This document shows positions 36,203 to 45,412 of a stretch of DNA of 64,000 nucleotides, in pieces; positions within the stretch are counted from its first letter, which is position 1; every line of letters starts with the position of its first letter. The DNA lies in the NCBI RefSeq assembly GCF_020905345.1, contig NZ_JAJJMO010000001.1, forward strand, positions 806,001 to 870,000, read 5' to 3'. The notes under the pieces were generated by a model. The model had not been told where the DNA came from. It was given only the letters and a program-made list of their open reading frames with translations, and made no database searches. Position numbers and translations under genes: made by a program. This DNA comes from Flavobacterium pisciphilum (lineage in GTDB: Bacteria; Bacteroidota; Bacteroidia; Flavobacteriales; Flavobacteriaceae).

Positions 36203-37198
36203 TTATTTATTCATCAGTTTGCCGCCGATGTTTCCAACTGTGGAACCTGCACCTGCTCCGGCGATGTTCCCTGTTTTCATTGCAGCTTGGTTCACGTTGC
36301 GGGTAAAGTTTCCTGCGCCTCCGGCTTGGATTACCCAACCTGTCACTGTAGGAATTGTGAAGTACCCGATGATGCCGATAATCATAAATATGATGTACAC
36401 TGTATTGCTCGTATCAGGTATGTAGGTCGGATCGGCAAGCATTGCTATATCCCTTTCCAGTATGAGGGATTGTATTCTTGCCAGCATCGAGCTGAACAAA
36501 TCCGAAACAGGAAGCCAGAGATATACGCTGACATACCTGGTAATCCACTGTGTGAGTGTGGACTGAAATCCCTCCCAAACGGAAATAGCAAAAGCTATTG
36601 GTCCGAGTATGGAAAGGACTATCAGGAAAAATGTTCGTATGGTATCAATAACCAAAGCCGCCGCCTGAAAGAGTATTTCCAGTAAATTGCGAAACCAATC
36701 CTTTATGGCTTTCTCTATCTTGTAGGCTTGTCTGTCCATATACATTCCCGCCATTGTACCAACGTCCGATGGCGACCAGCCCAATTCATCCAGTTTTTTA
36801 TCAAACTCTTCGTCTGATGCCATATAGGCGGTTTCTGGATTTCTGACCATTGCTTCATATTCCAATTGGTCTTTCTGCTGTTGCAGCTTGTTCAGGTCAA
36901 GTACTTGGTCTTCGAGTATGGTGTGGGTTCCTCTAACCACCGGACTTAATACTGCATTAATGGTTCCCAACACGATAGTTGGGAAGAACATTATACAAAG
37001 CCCCAAAGCGAAGGGACGCAACAACGGGAACACATCAATAGGTTCTGCTCGGCTTAAAGCCTGCCAAACCTTTAATGCTACATAGAACAACGCTCCCAAT
37101 CCCGCTAAACCTTTAGCTACTGCCGCCATATCGCCTGCAAGCGGCATCATATCGTCGTAAAGCGAACGCAGGAGTTCGTGAAGATTATCCCATTCCAT
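36203..37198 (-). CDS. traJ: Conjugative transposon protein TraJ
   Basis: About 331 residues from the Met at 37198 (MEWDNLHELLRSLYDDMMPL). The frame is open to 37252, but that start would run into traI, whose stop ends at 37200. A polytopic inner-membrane protein, VirB6-like: LAGLGALFYVALKVWQAL, FALGLCIMFFPTIVLGTINA, TFFLIVLSILGPIAFAISVW and VYIIFMIIGIIGYFTIPTVT are membrane segments. The C-terminus is Gly/Ala-rich. Confidence 0.92.
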   Translation of the reverse strand: MEWDNLHELLRSLYDDMMPLAGDMAAVAKGLAGLGALFYVALKVWQALSRAEPIDVFPLLRPFALGLCIMFFPTIVLGTINAVLSPVVRGTHTILEDQVLDLNKLQQQKDQLEYEAMVRNPETAYMASDEEFDKKLDELGWSPSDVGTMAGMYMDRQAYKIEKAIKDWFRNLLEILFQAAALVIDTIRTFFLIVLSILGPIAFAISVWEGFQSTLTQWITRYVSVYLWLPVSDLFSSMLARIQSLILERDIAMLADPTYIPDTSNTVYIIFMIIGIIGYFTIPTVTGWVIQAGGAGNFTRNVNQAAMKTGNIAGAGAGSTVGNIGGKLMNK

Positions 37199-37199
37199 T

Positions 37200-37832
37200 T
37201 TACCAGTATTTTTGGTTAGAGGTTCCGTAGAGTTCAAGCACTCTTTTGGCATCGTTTTTCTTTTTCGCTCTTAGGTAGCTTACAGAAATGTTCTTATTGG
37301 TGTAGTAGCGTACAAGGCTGTGGTAATCCTTTACCTCTTTGTACACACGATCAATAATATCCATACGCTCTTTGTCGTTTAGCGAAAGGCTTGAAGAGGT
37401 TATAATTTGCTTCAATTCTTTCAGCAGTTCGGTACTTTCATTGAGTAGTGCCGAATAACCATTGCCAATAGCAACCAATTCCTGTGGTGTGAAATTTGGG
37501 TCGTTCATCATCTTGCCAAAATTCTGCACATACATTTCGGAAACATCGCCTACTAAAAGTACGGTTTGCTGCACCTTACGGGCATCTTTCACAAGGTTGT
37601 TAATAGCTTTCAGCTTGTCGTAATATTCCTTGCCCTGGTCGTAAACTTTCTTCACTTCGTTGAAGTTCTTTACTACATTGCTCACGGTGGAAGAAGTCTG
37701 TATGATTTCGTTCGCAGAGTTGATAATACCTGAAGCCAAATTTGCAGGGTCGGTTACTACCCATTGTGCTTTCGCTGACGGTGCTACGGCAAGCATTAGT
37801 GCCGTACACACCAGATACAATACTTTTTTCAT
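37200..37832 (-). CDS. traI: Conjugative transposon protein TraI (DUF4141)
   Basis: A 210-residue secreted, mostly helical protein. Signal peptide about 1-22 (ALMLAVAPSAKAQ). Mature blocks VVTDPANLASGIINSANEII, QTSSTVSNVVKNFNEVKKVY and SLVRYYTNKNISVSYLRAKK are typical of DUF4141/TraI, a VirB5-like pilus-tip or channel component. It lies 27 bp after traG. Confidence 0.9.
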   Translation of the reverse strand: MKKVLYLVCTALMLAVAPSAKAQWVVTDPANLASGIINSANEIIQTSSTVSNVVKNFNEVKKVYDQGKEYYDKLKAINNLVKDARKVQQTVLLVGDVSEMYVQNFGKMMNDPNFTPQELVAIGNGYSALLNESTELLKELKQIITSSSLSLNDKERMDIIDRVYKEVKDYHSLVRYYTNKNISVSYLRAKKKNDAKRVLELYGTSNQKYW

Positions 37833-37859
37833 TGTTTCTGAATTTTAAAATGTTAATGA

Positions 37860-40364
37860 CTATTGATTTACTTTGTCCCGCCTTTCCATTGCGATATGCT
37901 TAATGGCGAGTTCTACGTTACCGTCCAATTCGGAAGCTAATTGCATTACTTCCATTTTTTCGGTTTCTTCGGTCGTATATGCGAGGTATTCCTCCAAACT
38001 AACTTCGGTGGCATAGACTGCCGAGTGCGTACCACCTAAGCCAATCCAAACCTCTTTGTACAGACGGCTTGCATCGTTGTTCATATTGATGGAAAGTACT
38101 TGCCCTTTCTCTTTATCCGTAAGCCCTAACATCGCCTGTATATCATCGAATTTGTTCATATACTTGCGTTGGTCTAATAGGATTTTACAATCGGAATTGT
38201 TGATGATACTTTCTTTCACAATGGGCGACTGGATAATATCATCGACCTCTTGCGTTACGACAATCGCTTCTCCGAAAAATTTGCGGACGGTCTTAAACAA
38301 ATACTTGATGTATTCTGCCATTCCCTCTTTCGCTATCGCTTTCCACGCTTCTTCAATCAGGATGAGTTTGCGGATACCTTTGAGCCTTCGCATCTTGTTA
38401 ATAAAGACCTCCATAATGATAATTGTGACTATGGGAAACAGGATTTTATGGTCTTTAATCGCATCAATTTCAAACACGATAAAGCGTTTGGAAAGCAGGT
38501 CTAATTGCTTATCAGAGTTCAACAGGTAATCATATTCGCCACCCTTGTAGTAGGGTTCGAGAACATTCAGGAAATTGGCGATGTCAAAGTCTTTTTCCCG
38601 TACCTGTTTTTCTTCGAGTACCTTGCGGTAATCGCCCTTCACATATTCATAGAAGCCATTGAAAGATGGATAAACATCGTCCGCTTTAATGCGTTCGATA
38701 TATCCGCTTACGGCATTGGAAAGGGCAACCTCTTCCGAACGGGTTGGCGGTTCATCATCACGTTTCCAGAGTGTCAGTATCAAAGTCTTGACACTTTCTC
38801 TCTTTTCAATGTCAAACACACCATCATCAGTATAAAATGGATTAAAGGCGATCGGGTTGTCTTCCGTATAAGTAAAGTAAACACCGTCTTCGCCTTTGGT
38901 TTTTCCTTTAATGAGTTCACATAGTCCCTGATACGAATTACCTGTATCTACAAGCAATACGTGAGCTCCCTGCTCGTAATACTGCCGTACCATATGGTTT
39001 GTAAAGAACGATTTACCACTTCCCGATGGACCAAGTATAAACTTGTTCCTGTTCGTGATAATTCCACGCTTCATCGGTAAATCCGAAATATCTAAATGGA
39101 TAGGTTTTCCGGTCAAACGGTCGGCCATCTTGATGCCAAATGGCGATGGCGAATTGTGGTAATTGGTTTCTTCTGTGAATAAACACAAAGCAGGTTCAAT
39201 AAAAGTGTAAAAACTTTCCTCACTCGGAAAATCGCCTGCATTGCCAGGCATTCCTGCCCAATACAATGTGGCTACATCCGTAGTGTTGTGGCGTGGTTTG
39301 CATTCCATCAGTGCCAACGCACTACCGCAATCATTCTTTAGCTGTTTCAGTTCTGCCGGATCTTCCGACCACGCCATAATGTTGAAGTGTGCACGGATGG
39401 AGGATAGCCCGAAGCTGTGGGCTTCGTTCAGATACTTTTCTATCCATTCTTTGTTGATTTGGTTGGCACGGCTGTACCTTGCCAGTGAGTGCATATTCCT
39501 TGCGGACTTTTCAAACTTTTGCAGGTTGTCTTCGCTGTTATCCAAAAACAAATACTGATTGTAAATGTGATTGCAGCTTAACAGCAAACCCACAGGTGCG
39601 GCGAACGACAAACGGCAGTCGCTGCGGTCGGTGGATAGTTTTTCAAAACGGGTATCAGCCGATACCGTTCCGGGTAAATCGTCCGTATCGGACAAGGTGT
39701 GCAAGCTCAACCTTTTGTTCCCGATACGGACTTCTTCCGTTCCGAGAGCGATGTCCTGCATCGGTGCTCCGGCATCCCTTGATAGAGTTAGGTATTGTTC
39801 CAGTAATCCCTGCGTTTCTTCTGTTCCGATGATGTCATCTTCGGTAAGGCGTTTCAGGGTTATGAAACCGCTATCGTTTACGATACGCTCAAATTGTGCT
39901 ACCGCTTCCATAAAGCGATGTATCGTTTCCTTGTTCCTGATTTCCTTTGGTATCAATGAACCTTTGCAAAGCGAGCTGAAGTTGCTTTGCATACGCATTC
40001 TTTCCTTAGTAGTCTTGGTTAGGAAAAGGTAGCAGTAGTGATTTAAGAACGGTCGCTCATTAAAATGGCGTTGGTAGGATTTAGCCAAAAAACTTTGGTC
40101 TTCCTTCGCCAAATCGGGAGCGTAGCTTTCTTTAATGTACCAATCCTGTTTGTGAACGACTGTAAAATCCGGTAAAGTCTTGATAGCTTTATGCCAGGCA
40201 GAATGAATGGCTTCATATTCCGCAGAAGCTACCGTAAACAGTTCTGGTAAACGAACCTCAAAGCAGGCGGTAATGTCTGCATCTTTTGAAAGAATGCAGT
40301 TGTTTTCTACTGCCAGCAAAGGAAACTTGCTTTCCAATGTGGTGGTCTTTGCTACATTTCTCAT
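37860..40364 (-). CDS. traG: Conjugation ATPase TraG (VirB4-like)
   Basis: An 834-residue inner-face ATPase that powers assembly of the mating channel. Walker A is FILGPSGSGKSFFTNHMVRQ, Walker B-like is RKLILIEEAWKAIAKEGMAE, and VRKFFGEAIVVTQEVDDIIQ is the conserved VirB4 block. The N-terminal 400 residues are the TraG N-terminal domain. It overlaps traF by four bases and matches the normal length of the family. Confidence 0.95.
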   Translation of the reverse strand: MRNVAKTTTLESKFPLLAVENNCILSKDADITACFEVRLPELFTVASAEYEAIHSAWHKAIKTLPDFTVVHKQDWYIKESYAPDLAKEDQSFLAKSYQRHFNERPFLNHYCYLFLTKTTKERMRMQSNFSSLCKGSLIPKEIRNKETIHRFMEAVAQFERIVNDSGFITLKRLTEDDIIGTEETQGLLEQYLTLSRDAGAPMQDIALGTEEVRIGNKRLSLHTLSDTDDLPGTVSADTRFEKLSTDRSDCRLSFAAPVGLLLSCNHIYNQYLFLDNSEDNLQKFEKSARNMHSLARYSRANQINKEWIEKYLNEAHSFGLSSIRAHFNIMAWSEDPAELKQLKNDCGSALALMECKPRHNTTDVATLYWAGMPGNAGDFPSEESFYTFIEPALCLFTEETNYHNSPSPFGIKMADRLTGKPIHLDISDLPMKRGIITNRNKFILGPSGSGKSFFTNHMVRQYYEQGAHVLLVDTGNSYQGLCELIKGKTKGEDGVYFTYTEDNPIAFNPFYTDDGVFDIEKRESVKTLILTLWKRDDEPPTRSEEVALSNAVSGYIERIKADDVYPSFNGFYEYVKGDYRKVLEEKQVREKDFDIANFLNVLEPYYKGGEYDYLLNSDKQLDLLSKRFIVFEIDAIKDHKILFPIVTIIIMEVFINKMRRLKGIRKLILIEEAWKAIAKEGMAEYIKYLFKTVRKFFGEAIVVTQEVDDIIQSPIVKESIINNSDCKILLDQRKYMNKFDDIQAMLGLTDKEKGQVLSINMNNDASRLYKEVWIGLGGTHSAVYATEVSLEEYLAYTTEETEKMEVMQLASELDGNVELAIKHIAMERRDKVNQ

Positions 40365-40693
40365 ACGGCATTCTGTTTAGAAGTGAATTTTAAATAGCGG
40401 CGTACAGGCTTGCGGCAGATGATGTAGCGCGGATGCCTTTTATTGGCCGCTATCTTCATCAATCCGTGTTCTCCATATTTCCTATTCAGTGAAAAGGTTT
40501 GCCATACAATGAGCGAAGCTCCGCCTGCTCCGAGGAACAGGCAGATGTAAGAGTTTACGCCTGCCATATACAGTATCATCACGAGGATAAGCGTACCGAG
40601 CAGCCCACCTGCGAAAATGAACAGGTATTGTGCTTTCAACCCTTTAAATTCCACTGTCCTGCCAATGCCTTTGTTTATGTTATAACTGTTCAT
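40361..40693 (-). CDS. traF: Conjugative transposon protein TraF (DUF4133)
   Basis: 110 residues from the Met at 40693 (MNSYNINKGIGRTVEFKGLK). The frame extends to 40756, but those codons overlap traE and lack family character. Two membrane segments, YLFIFAGGLLGTLILVMIL and SYICLFLGAGGASLIVWQTF, precede a basic tail (RKYGEHGLMKIAANKRHPRY). VirB3-like, consistent with its place before the VirB4-like TraG. Confidence 0.88.
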   Translation of the reverse strand: MNSYNINKGIGRTVEFKGLKAQYLFIFAGGLLGTLILVMILYMAGVNSYICLFLGAGGASLIVWQTFSLNRKYGEHGLMKIAANKRHPRYIICRKPVRRYLKFTSKQNAV

Positions 40694-40704
40694 AAAGCAA
40701 AGGA

Positions 40705-41010
40705 TTAAAGGAAGAATGAACGCAGGATGGTAGCCGCCACGATTAAGAAGATACACGCACCGAACCAGCTCGCCGCAGTTTTCGATGTGTCGGGATCGCC
40801 TGAACTGAATTTGTTGTACACCTTAACGCCTCCGATGAGCCCAACCACCGCACCGATGGCGTAGATTAGTTGGGTTGCGGGGTCGAAATAGCTTGTTACC
40901 ATTTGGGTAGCCTCGTTGATACCTGCCGAACCGTTTCCCTGTGCGAACGCACCAATTCCTGACAGCATTGCCATTGCTGCCAGCAAAACTTTTTTTCTCT
41001 GTTTTTCCAT
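40705..41010 (-). CDS. traE: Conjugative transposon protein TraE (DUF4134)
   Basis: A 101-residue pilin-like VirB2-type protein. Signal peptide about 1-24 (MLSGIGAFAQ), then GINEATQMVTSYFDPATQLI and two hydrophobic helices (YAIGAVVGLIGGVKVY and FGACIFLIVAATILRSFFL). First gene of the minus-strand traE-traQ operon. A leader hairpin at 41041-41055 and copy B of the dispersed element at 41100-41124 lie upstream. Confidence 0.9.
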   Translation of the reverse strand: MEKQRKKVLLAAMAMLSGIGAFAQGNGSAGINEATQMVTSYFDPATQLIYAIGAVVGLIGGVKVYNKFSSGDPDTSKTAASWFGACIFLIVAATILRSFFL

Positions 41011-41099
41011 AATTGAAACACATTAATTTGTTACTGTTTTCCCGCACCTTGCGGGCTTTCGAGACAAAGGTGTTTCAGAAATCAGGGCGTGATAACAAA

Positions 41100-41124
41100 G
41101 TGGCAGTCAAAGGAATTGTTTGGC
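41100..41124 (+). promoter_or_regulatory. Dispersed two-half-site element, copy B, upstream of traE
   Basis: GTGGC at 41100-41104 and TTGGC at 41120-41124 are 20 bp apart, with GTCAAAGGAATTGTTTGGC matching copy D in 17 of 19 positions. About 90 bp upstream of the traE start, so it is well placed to control the tra operon. Confidence 0.55.
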
Positions 41125-41191
41125 GGTGGGTGGCGGTCTAAGGGGGATTTTTTATAACTTAGTCACTTATTATTTTTAATAAGTTAATACT

Positions 41192-42328
41192 ATGATAGAT
41201 TTTGAAATAGCAGAAATAGAAGATGCTAATCAATTTGCCCGATTATTGAATCCAAGGGTAGATTTTGCGACACCGTACATATTCTATTATGATGAAACCA
41301 ATAACATCAAAACATTCTATGTAAGAGAAAATGATTTCAATTATACATTTACAGCAAACTTCGTTTTGGGTGGACTTCTACATCAGGGAGAAGTACCAGA
41401 CGTACAGCCATTGATAGATAGCTTTAAATTGCAAAAAACAGCTAAGGAAGTTAAATTCAAACATATAGCATTCGGGGATTTTCTTGATTGCCTCAAATCC
41501 CAGAAGTTAAACCTGTTCTTGCACTTTTTAAAGGATAGTGATCTTTATGTGCATTATTCAAGTCTTAATATTCTCTATTGGTCGATTGTGGACATTGTAG
41601 ATTCTGCTATCATGAACTCTGATGTGGCTATGAGATTAGGCCCTGGATTTGACAACCGACTAAAGAACGACCTCTATAAACTGTGTCGTCTTGAAATAGA
41701 TGCCGTTATTCAACTCTTTTATACTTTCGAATATCCTAATGTTAAACCTGAGAAAATTGGTGATTTCATTGAAGCATTGAGTAATCTTTTTGAAGCATAT
41801 CTTCAGTTACCTGAATTTCATTTTGGGTTGGAATCGTTACGACAGATATTGAAAGAGTCTAAAAAGAAAGGCGAACTAGCTTTTGTTATGGATGAAAAAG
41901 ATTATATTCTGCTGGCAGATCTGACACATTTTTATCTTAGACCCATTTACACTTTCAAGAATTCAACTCATATATTCGATAATGAGGATTCCATCCGAGA
42001 AGCTTTGAACGGGTATAGAATGCTAGATAAAGGAGTAGAGTTTAAAAACTATTCTTTTGTTGATTCTCAGGATAGCCAATTGACACAACTATCTGATGTT
42101 TTTGTTGGTTTCATGGGTAAATACACCAATTACAGGAATACACACAATATGGAGGAAATTAAAGCGGATATCGACTCTTTCTCAGCTTTACAATTAGAAA
42201 ACATGAAGTTATTTATTGATATTATTAATAAATCAGACCAGAAAAACCCCGCCTTTCTACACGCAACAGATAGTTACGAAGAGGTAATGAAATTTGGAGA
42301 GTTGTGCGAGATTATTGCTGGAAAATAA
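41192..42328 (+). CDS. DUF3800-like protein (RNase H-fold), accessory cargo
   Basis: A 378-residue protein. Near the N-terminus YIFYYDETNNIKTFYVREND matches the DESG-type first motif of DUF3800, and near the C-terminus FVDSQDSQLTQLSDVFVGFM matches its last motif (S-x-QLADxxAG). DUF3800 proteins have an RNase H-like fold with these acidic residues as a possible metal site and are frequent in mobile elements; a nuclease or defence role is inferred. It is divergent from traE and its stop lies two bases before the left end of the first IS copy, so its 3' end may have been shaped by that insertion. Confidence 0.65.
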   Translation: MIDFEIAEIEDANQFARLLNPRVDFATPYIFYYDETNNIKTFYVRENDFNYTFTANFVLGGLLHQGEVPDVQPLIDSFKLQKTAKEVKFKHIAFGDFLDCLKSQKLNLFLHFLKDSDLYVHYSSLNILYWSIVDIVDSAIMNSDVAMRLGPGFDNRLKNDLYKLCRLEIDAVIQLFYTFEYPNVKPEKIGDFIEALSNLFEAYLQLPEFHFGLESLRQILKESKKKGELAFVMDEKDYILLADLTHFYLRPIYTFKNSTHIFDNEDSIREALNGYRMLDKGVEFKNYSFVDSQDSQLTQLSDVFVGFMGKYTNYRNTHNMEEIKADIDSFSALQLENMKLFIDIINKSDQKNPAFLHATDSYEEVMKFGELCEIIAGK

Positions 42329-42430
42329 CCTGTATGTCTTCAAAAGAAAGTGTACTTTTTCTTAGAGAGTGTTTTCTGTTTCAAATATAGAATTTAAAGT
42401 TTAGTTTTTTGCTTTTAAAAAGAAAAAAAA

Positions 42431-43414
42431 TTAGGTTTCGATTAATTTTCTTTTGTAATATTCCTTTTTTCTTCTTTTTAGAGTTTCAGATTTTATCTGC
42501 TGTCTTATCTTCAAGACTTCGTTGGCTCTTCCAAAATACACATCCGCTGGAGTGAGATTCTTCAAAGATTCGTGATAACGCTCATTGTTGTAGCGGTTTA
42601 CAAACACTTCCAAAGCGGCTTGCAATTCATCCGGACTGTAATAATGATGCAGTTTCACCACATTTTTCATCGTCCTGTGGTAGCGTTCAATCTTGCCTTG
42701 TGTCTGTGGATGAGCGGGTTTTCCGTGGATTTGCTTCATGCCGTGATTATCGTGTAAATAATCCTTTAATTCCTCGGTAATATAGCAAGAACCGTTGTCC
42801 GATAGAAGTTTCGGAACTTGTCCTTTTCTTAAACCTGCTTTCTTCACAGCTCGGTCAATCGTTCTTTGAACATCATTCACCTTCATATTTCGGCACAATT
42901 CCCAATGAACGATATAGCGGCTAAAATCGTCAATCACCGTGCTTAGATAGTACCAGCCCCAACCCAGAATTTTAAAGTAAGTAAAATCCGTCTGCCACAT
43001 TTCGTGAACAAAATTGGTTTTATCCTTAAATTCATTCGAGGCAGAAATCAGGATATGCGATGGCGCGGTTATCAGCCCTCTTTTCTTTAAAATCCGATAA
43101 ACACTGGATTCTGAGATGAAGACGCCCTTCTCATCGGTGATTTTATGAGCCAGTTCTCTGCTGGAGAGTTCAGGATAATTCAAAGCGATTTCTACCACCA
43201 GATTTTTCTCTTCTTCAGGAATGCTGTTCCACTGCCTTCTGCCAGAAGAAGGGGAAGAATGAAATCCCGCTTCACCTTTCTCAAGGTACAGATTATACCA
43301 CTTGTAGAAGGTGCTTTTGTGAATGCCAAGTTCCCTGAGCGTCCTGTTGACGCCGATTTCACTACGGGTAACCATTTGGATGATTTCCAGTTTTTCTTCA
43401 GGTAACAACCTCAT
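42431..43414 (-). CDS. IS3-family transposase OrfB (copy 1)
   Basis: A 327-residue DDE transposase. After an HTH region (IQMVTRSEIGVNRTLRELGI and SELSSRELAH-type helices), the rve-type catalytic core shows MWQTDFTYFK (first Asp), LLSDNGSCYI (second Asp) and HPQTQGKIERYHRTMKN (Glu), the DD35E set. It lies in the -1 frame relative to OrfA, and the frame stays open upstream of its ATG to the slippery site, so the active product is probably an OrfAB fusion. Confidence 0.93.
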   Translation of the reverse strand: MRLLPEEKLEIIQMVTRSEIGVNRTLRELGIHKSTFYKWYNLYLEKGEAGFHSSPSSGRRQWNSIPEEEKNLVVEIALNYPELSSRELAHKITDEKGVFISESSVYRILKKRGLITAPSHILISASNEFKDKTNFVHEMWQTDFTYFKILGWGWYYLSTVIDDFSRYIVHWELCRNMKVNDVQRTIDRAVKKAGLRKGQVPKLLSDNGSCYITEELKDYLHDNHGMKQIHGKPAHPQTQGKIERYHRTMKNVVKLHHYYSPDELQAALEVFVNRYNNERYHESLKNLTPADVYFGRANEVLKIRQQIKSETLKRRKKEYYKRKLIET

Positions 43415-43434
43415 ATACTTTCTGTATTTTTCGG

Positions 43435-43791
43435 TTATTCCAGAATTTCCAAACTTTTTTTTATAATGTCGTAGCGGATAACGAGGTCGGCGACCGTCTC
43501 CTTGAGTTTTCGGTTCTCTTCCCGAAGGGCTGAAACTTCTTCGGAGGTTGCCTGGCGGAGCGTATCTCCGGAGAGCTGCTTTTTACCGGCTTCAATGAAC
43601 TCCTTATTCCATTTGTAGAAGGTAGATTCCTGAATAGCGTGCTTGCGACAGAGTTCGGCTATGGAGGTTTCAGCCCGAAGGGCTTCCATCACAATGAGGA
43701 TCTTTTGTTCCGCCGTGAAAATCCTTCTGGTTTTTCTGCGGATGTCTTTTAAATAATTTTCAGGATTACTGATTGGTTTTTTGGCTGTCAT
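43435..43791 (-). CDS. IS3-family transposase OrfA (copy 1)
   Basis: A 118-residue protein with an HTH domain (RIFTAEQKILIVMEALRAET, SIAELCRKHAIQESTFYKWN) and a C-terminal leucine-zipper-like helix (EVSALREENRKLKETVADLV). It binds the IS ends and acts alone as regulator. Its sequence is identical in protein to copy 2, although the DNA differs at about a dozen synonymous positions. Confidence 0.93.
   Translation of the reverse strand: MTAKKPISNPENYLKDIRRKTRRIFTAEQKILIVMEALRAETSIAELCRKHAIQESTFYKWNKEFIEAGKKQLSGDTLRQATSEEVSALREENRKLKETVADLVIRYDIIKKSLEILE
43455..43462 (-). promoter_or_regulatory. Programmed -1 frameshift slippery site, IS copy 1
   Basis: On the minus strand A8 followed by G (A AAA AAA AG) sits seven codons before the OrfA stop. 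A -1 slip continues KFGNSGITEKYRKYMRLLPE straight into OrfB, giving OrfAB. Confidence 0.8.
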
Positions 43792-43988
43792 AATAAATCA
43801 AATTTAATTATTTTTTTGTTCTGTTTATTATGAAAACACTATCTTAGTTCTGAACTAAATCAGTACACTTTTTGCTGACGATTTACAATGTATGTCTTCA
43901 AAAGAAAGTGTACTTTTTCTTAGAGAGTGTTTTCTGTTTCAAATATAGAATTTAAAGTTTAGTTTTTTGCTTTTAAAAAGAAAAAAAA

Positions 43989-44972
43989 TTAGGTTTCGAT
44001 TAATTTTCTTTTGTAATATTCCTTTTTTCTTCTTTTTAGAGTTTCAGATTTTATCTGCTGTCTTATCTTCAAGACTTCGTTGGCTCTTCCAAAATACACA
44101 TCCGCTGGAGTGAGATTCTTCAAAGATTCGTGATAACGCTCATTGTTGTAGCGGTTTACAAACACTTCCAAAGCGGCTTGCAATTCATCCGGACTGTAAT
44201 AATGATGCAGTTTCACCACATTTTTCATCGTCCTGTGGTAGCGTTCAATCTTGCCTTGTGTCTGTGGATGAGCGGGTTTTCCGTGGATTTGCTTCATGCC
44301 GTGATTATCGTGTAAATAATCCTTTAATTCCTCGGTAATATAGCAAGAACCGTTGTCCGATAGAAGTTTCGGAACTTGTCCTTTTCTTAAACCTGCTTTC
44401 TTCACAGCTCGGTCAATCGTTCTTTGAACATCATTCACCTTCATATTTCGGCACAATTCCCAATGAACGATATAGCGGCTAAAATCGTCAATCACCGTGC
44501 TTAGATAGTACCAGCCCCAACCCAGAATTTTAAAGTAAGTAAAATCCGTCTGCCACATTTCGTGAACAAAATTGGTTTTATCCTTAAATTCATTCGAGGC
44601 AGAAATCAGGATATGCGATGGCGCGGTTATCAGCCCTCTTTTCTTTAAAATCCGATAAACACTGGATTCTGAGATGAAGACGCCCTTCTCATCGGTGATT
44701 TTATGAGCCAGTTCTCTGCTGGAGAGTTCAGGATAATTCAAAGCGATTTCTACCACCAGATTTTTCTCTTCTTCAGGAATGCTGTTCCACTGCCTTCTGC
44801 CAGAAGAAGGGGAAGAATGAAATCCCGCTTCACCTTTCTCAAGGTACAGATTATACCACTTGTAGAAGGTGCTTTTGTGAATGCCAAGTTCCCTGAGCGT
44901 CCTGTTGACGCCGATTTCACTACGGGTAACCATTTGGATGATTTCCAGTTTTTCTTCAGGTAACAACCTCAT
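43989..44972 (-). CDS. IS3-family transposase OrfB (copy 2)
   Basis: 327 residues, identical in sequence to OrfB of copy 1, with the same DD35E residues (TDFTYF, SDNGSC, GKIERYH) and HTH region. Both copies are intact, so either can supply transposase for the pair. Confidence 0.93.
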   Translation of the reverse strand: MRLLPEEKLEIIQMVTRSEIGVNRTLRELGIHKSTFYKWYNLYLEKGEAGFHSSPSSGRRQWNSIPEEEKNLVVEIALNYPELSSRELAHKITDEKGVFISESSVYRILKKRGLITAPSHILISASNEFKDKTNFVHEMWQTDFTYFKILGWGWYYLSTVIDDFSRYIVHWELCRNMKVNDVQRTIDRAVKKAGLRKGQVPKLLSDNGSCYITEELKDYLHDNHGMKQIHGKPAHPQTQGKIERYHRTMKNVVKLHHYYSPDELQAALEVFVNRYNNERYHESLKNLTPADVYFGRANEVLKIRQQIKSETLKRRKKEYYKRKLIET

Positions 44973-44992
44973 ATACTTTCTGTATTTTTCGG

Positions 44993-45349
44993 TTATTCCA
45001 GAATTTCCAAACTTTTTTTTATAATGTCGTAGCGGATAACGAGGTCGGCGACCGTCTCCTTGAGTTTTCGGTTCTCTTCCCGAAGGGCTGAAACTTCTTC
45101 GGAGGTTGCCTGGCGGAGCGTATCTCCGGAGAGCTGCTTCTTACCGGCTTCAATAAACTCCTTGTTCCATTTGTAGAAGGTAGATTCCTGAATGGCGTGC
45201 TTGCGGCAGAGTTCGGCAATGGAAGTTTCTGCCCGCAGGGCTTCCATCACAATGAGGATCTTTTGCTCCGCCGTGAAAATCCTTCTGGTTTTGCGACGGA
45301 TGTCTTTTAAATAATTTTCAGGATTACTGATTGGTTTTTTGGCTGTCAT
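44993..45349 (-). CDS. IS3-family transposase OrfA (copy 2)
   Basis: 118 residues, identical in protein to OrfA of copy 1, but the gene carries clustered synonymous changes. This shows that the two copies did not arise by a very recent simple duplication of the whole element. Confidence 0.93.
   Translation of the reverse strand: MTAKKPISNPENYLKDIRRKTRRIFTAEQKILIVMEALRAETSIAELCRKHAIQESTFYKWNKEFIEAGKKQLSGDTLRQATSEEVSALREENRKLKETVADLVIRYDIIKKSLEILE
45013..45020 (-). promoter_or_regulatory. Programmed -1 frameshift slippery site, IS copy 2
   Basis: Same A8-G slippery run as in copy 1, seven codons before the OrfA stop, joining orfA to orfB in the -1 frame. Confidence 0.8.
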
Positions 45350-45412
45350 AATAAATCAAATTTAATTATTTTTTTGTTCTGTTTATTATGAAAACACTAT
45401 CTTAGTTCTGAA

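Larger units (their letters stand above)
42331..43887 (-). mobile_element. IS3-family insertion sequence, copy 1
   Basis: 1557 bp bounded by imperfect inverted repeats starting TGTATGTCTTCAAAAGAAAG on the left and, reversed, TGTAAATCGTCAGCAAAAAG on the right. Encodes OrfA and OrfB on the minus strand with a frameshift signal. One base (A at 43888) separates it from copy 2. No target duplication is seen between the outer flanks of the pair. Confidence 0.9.
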
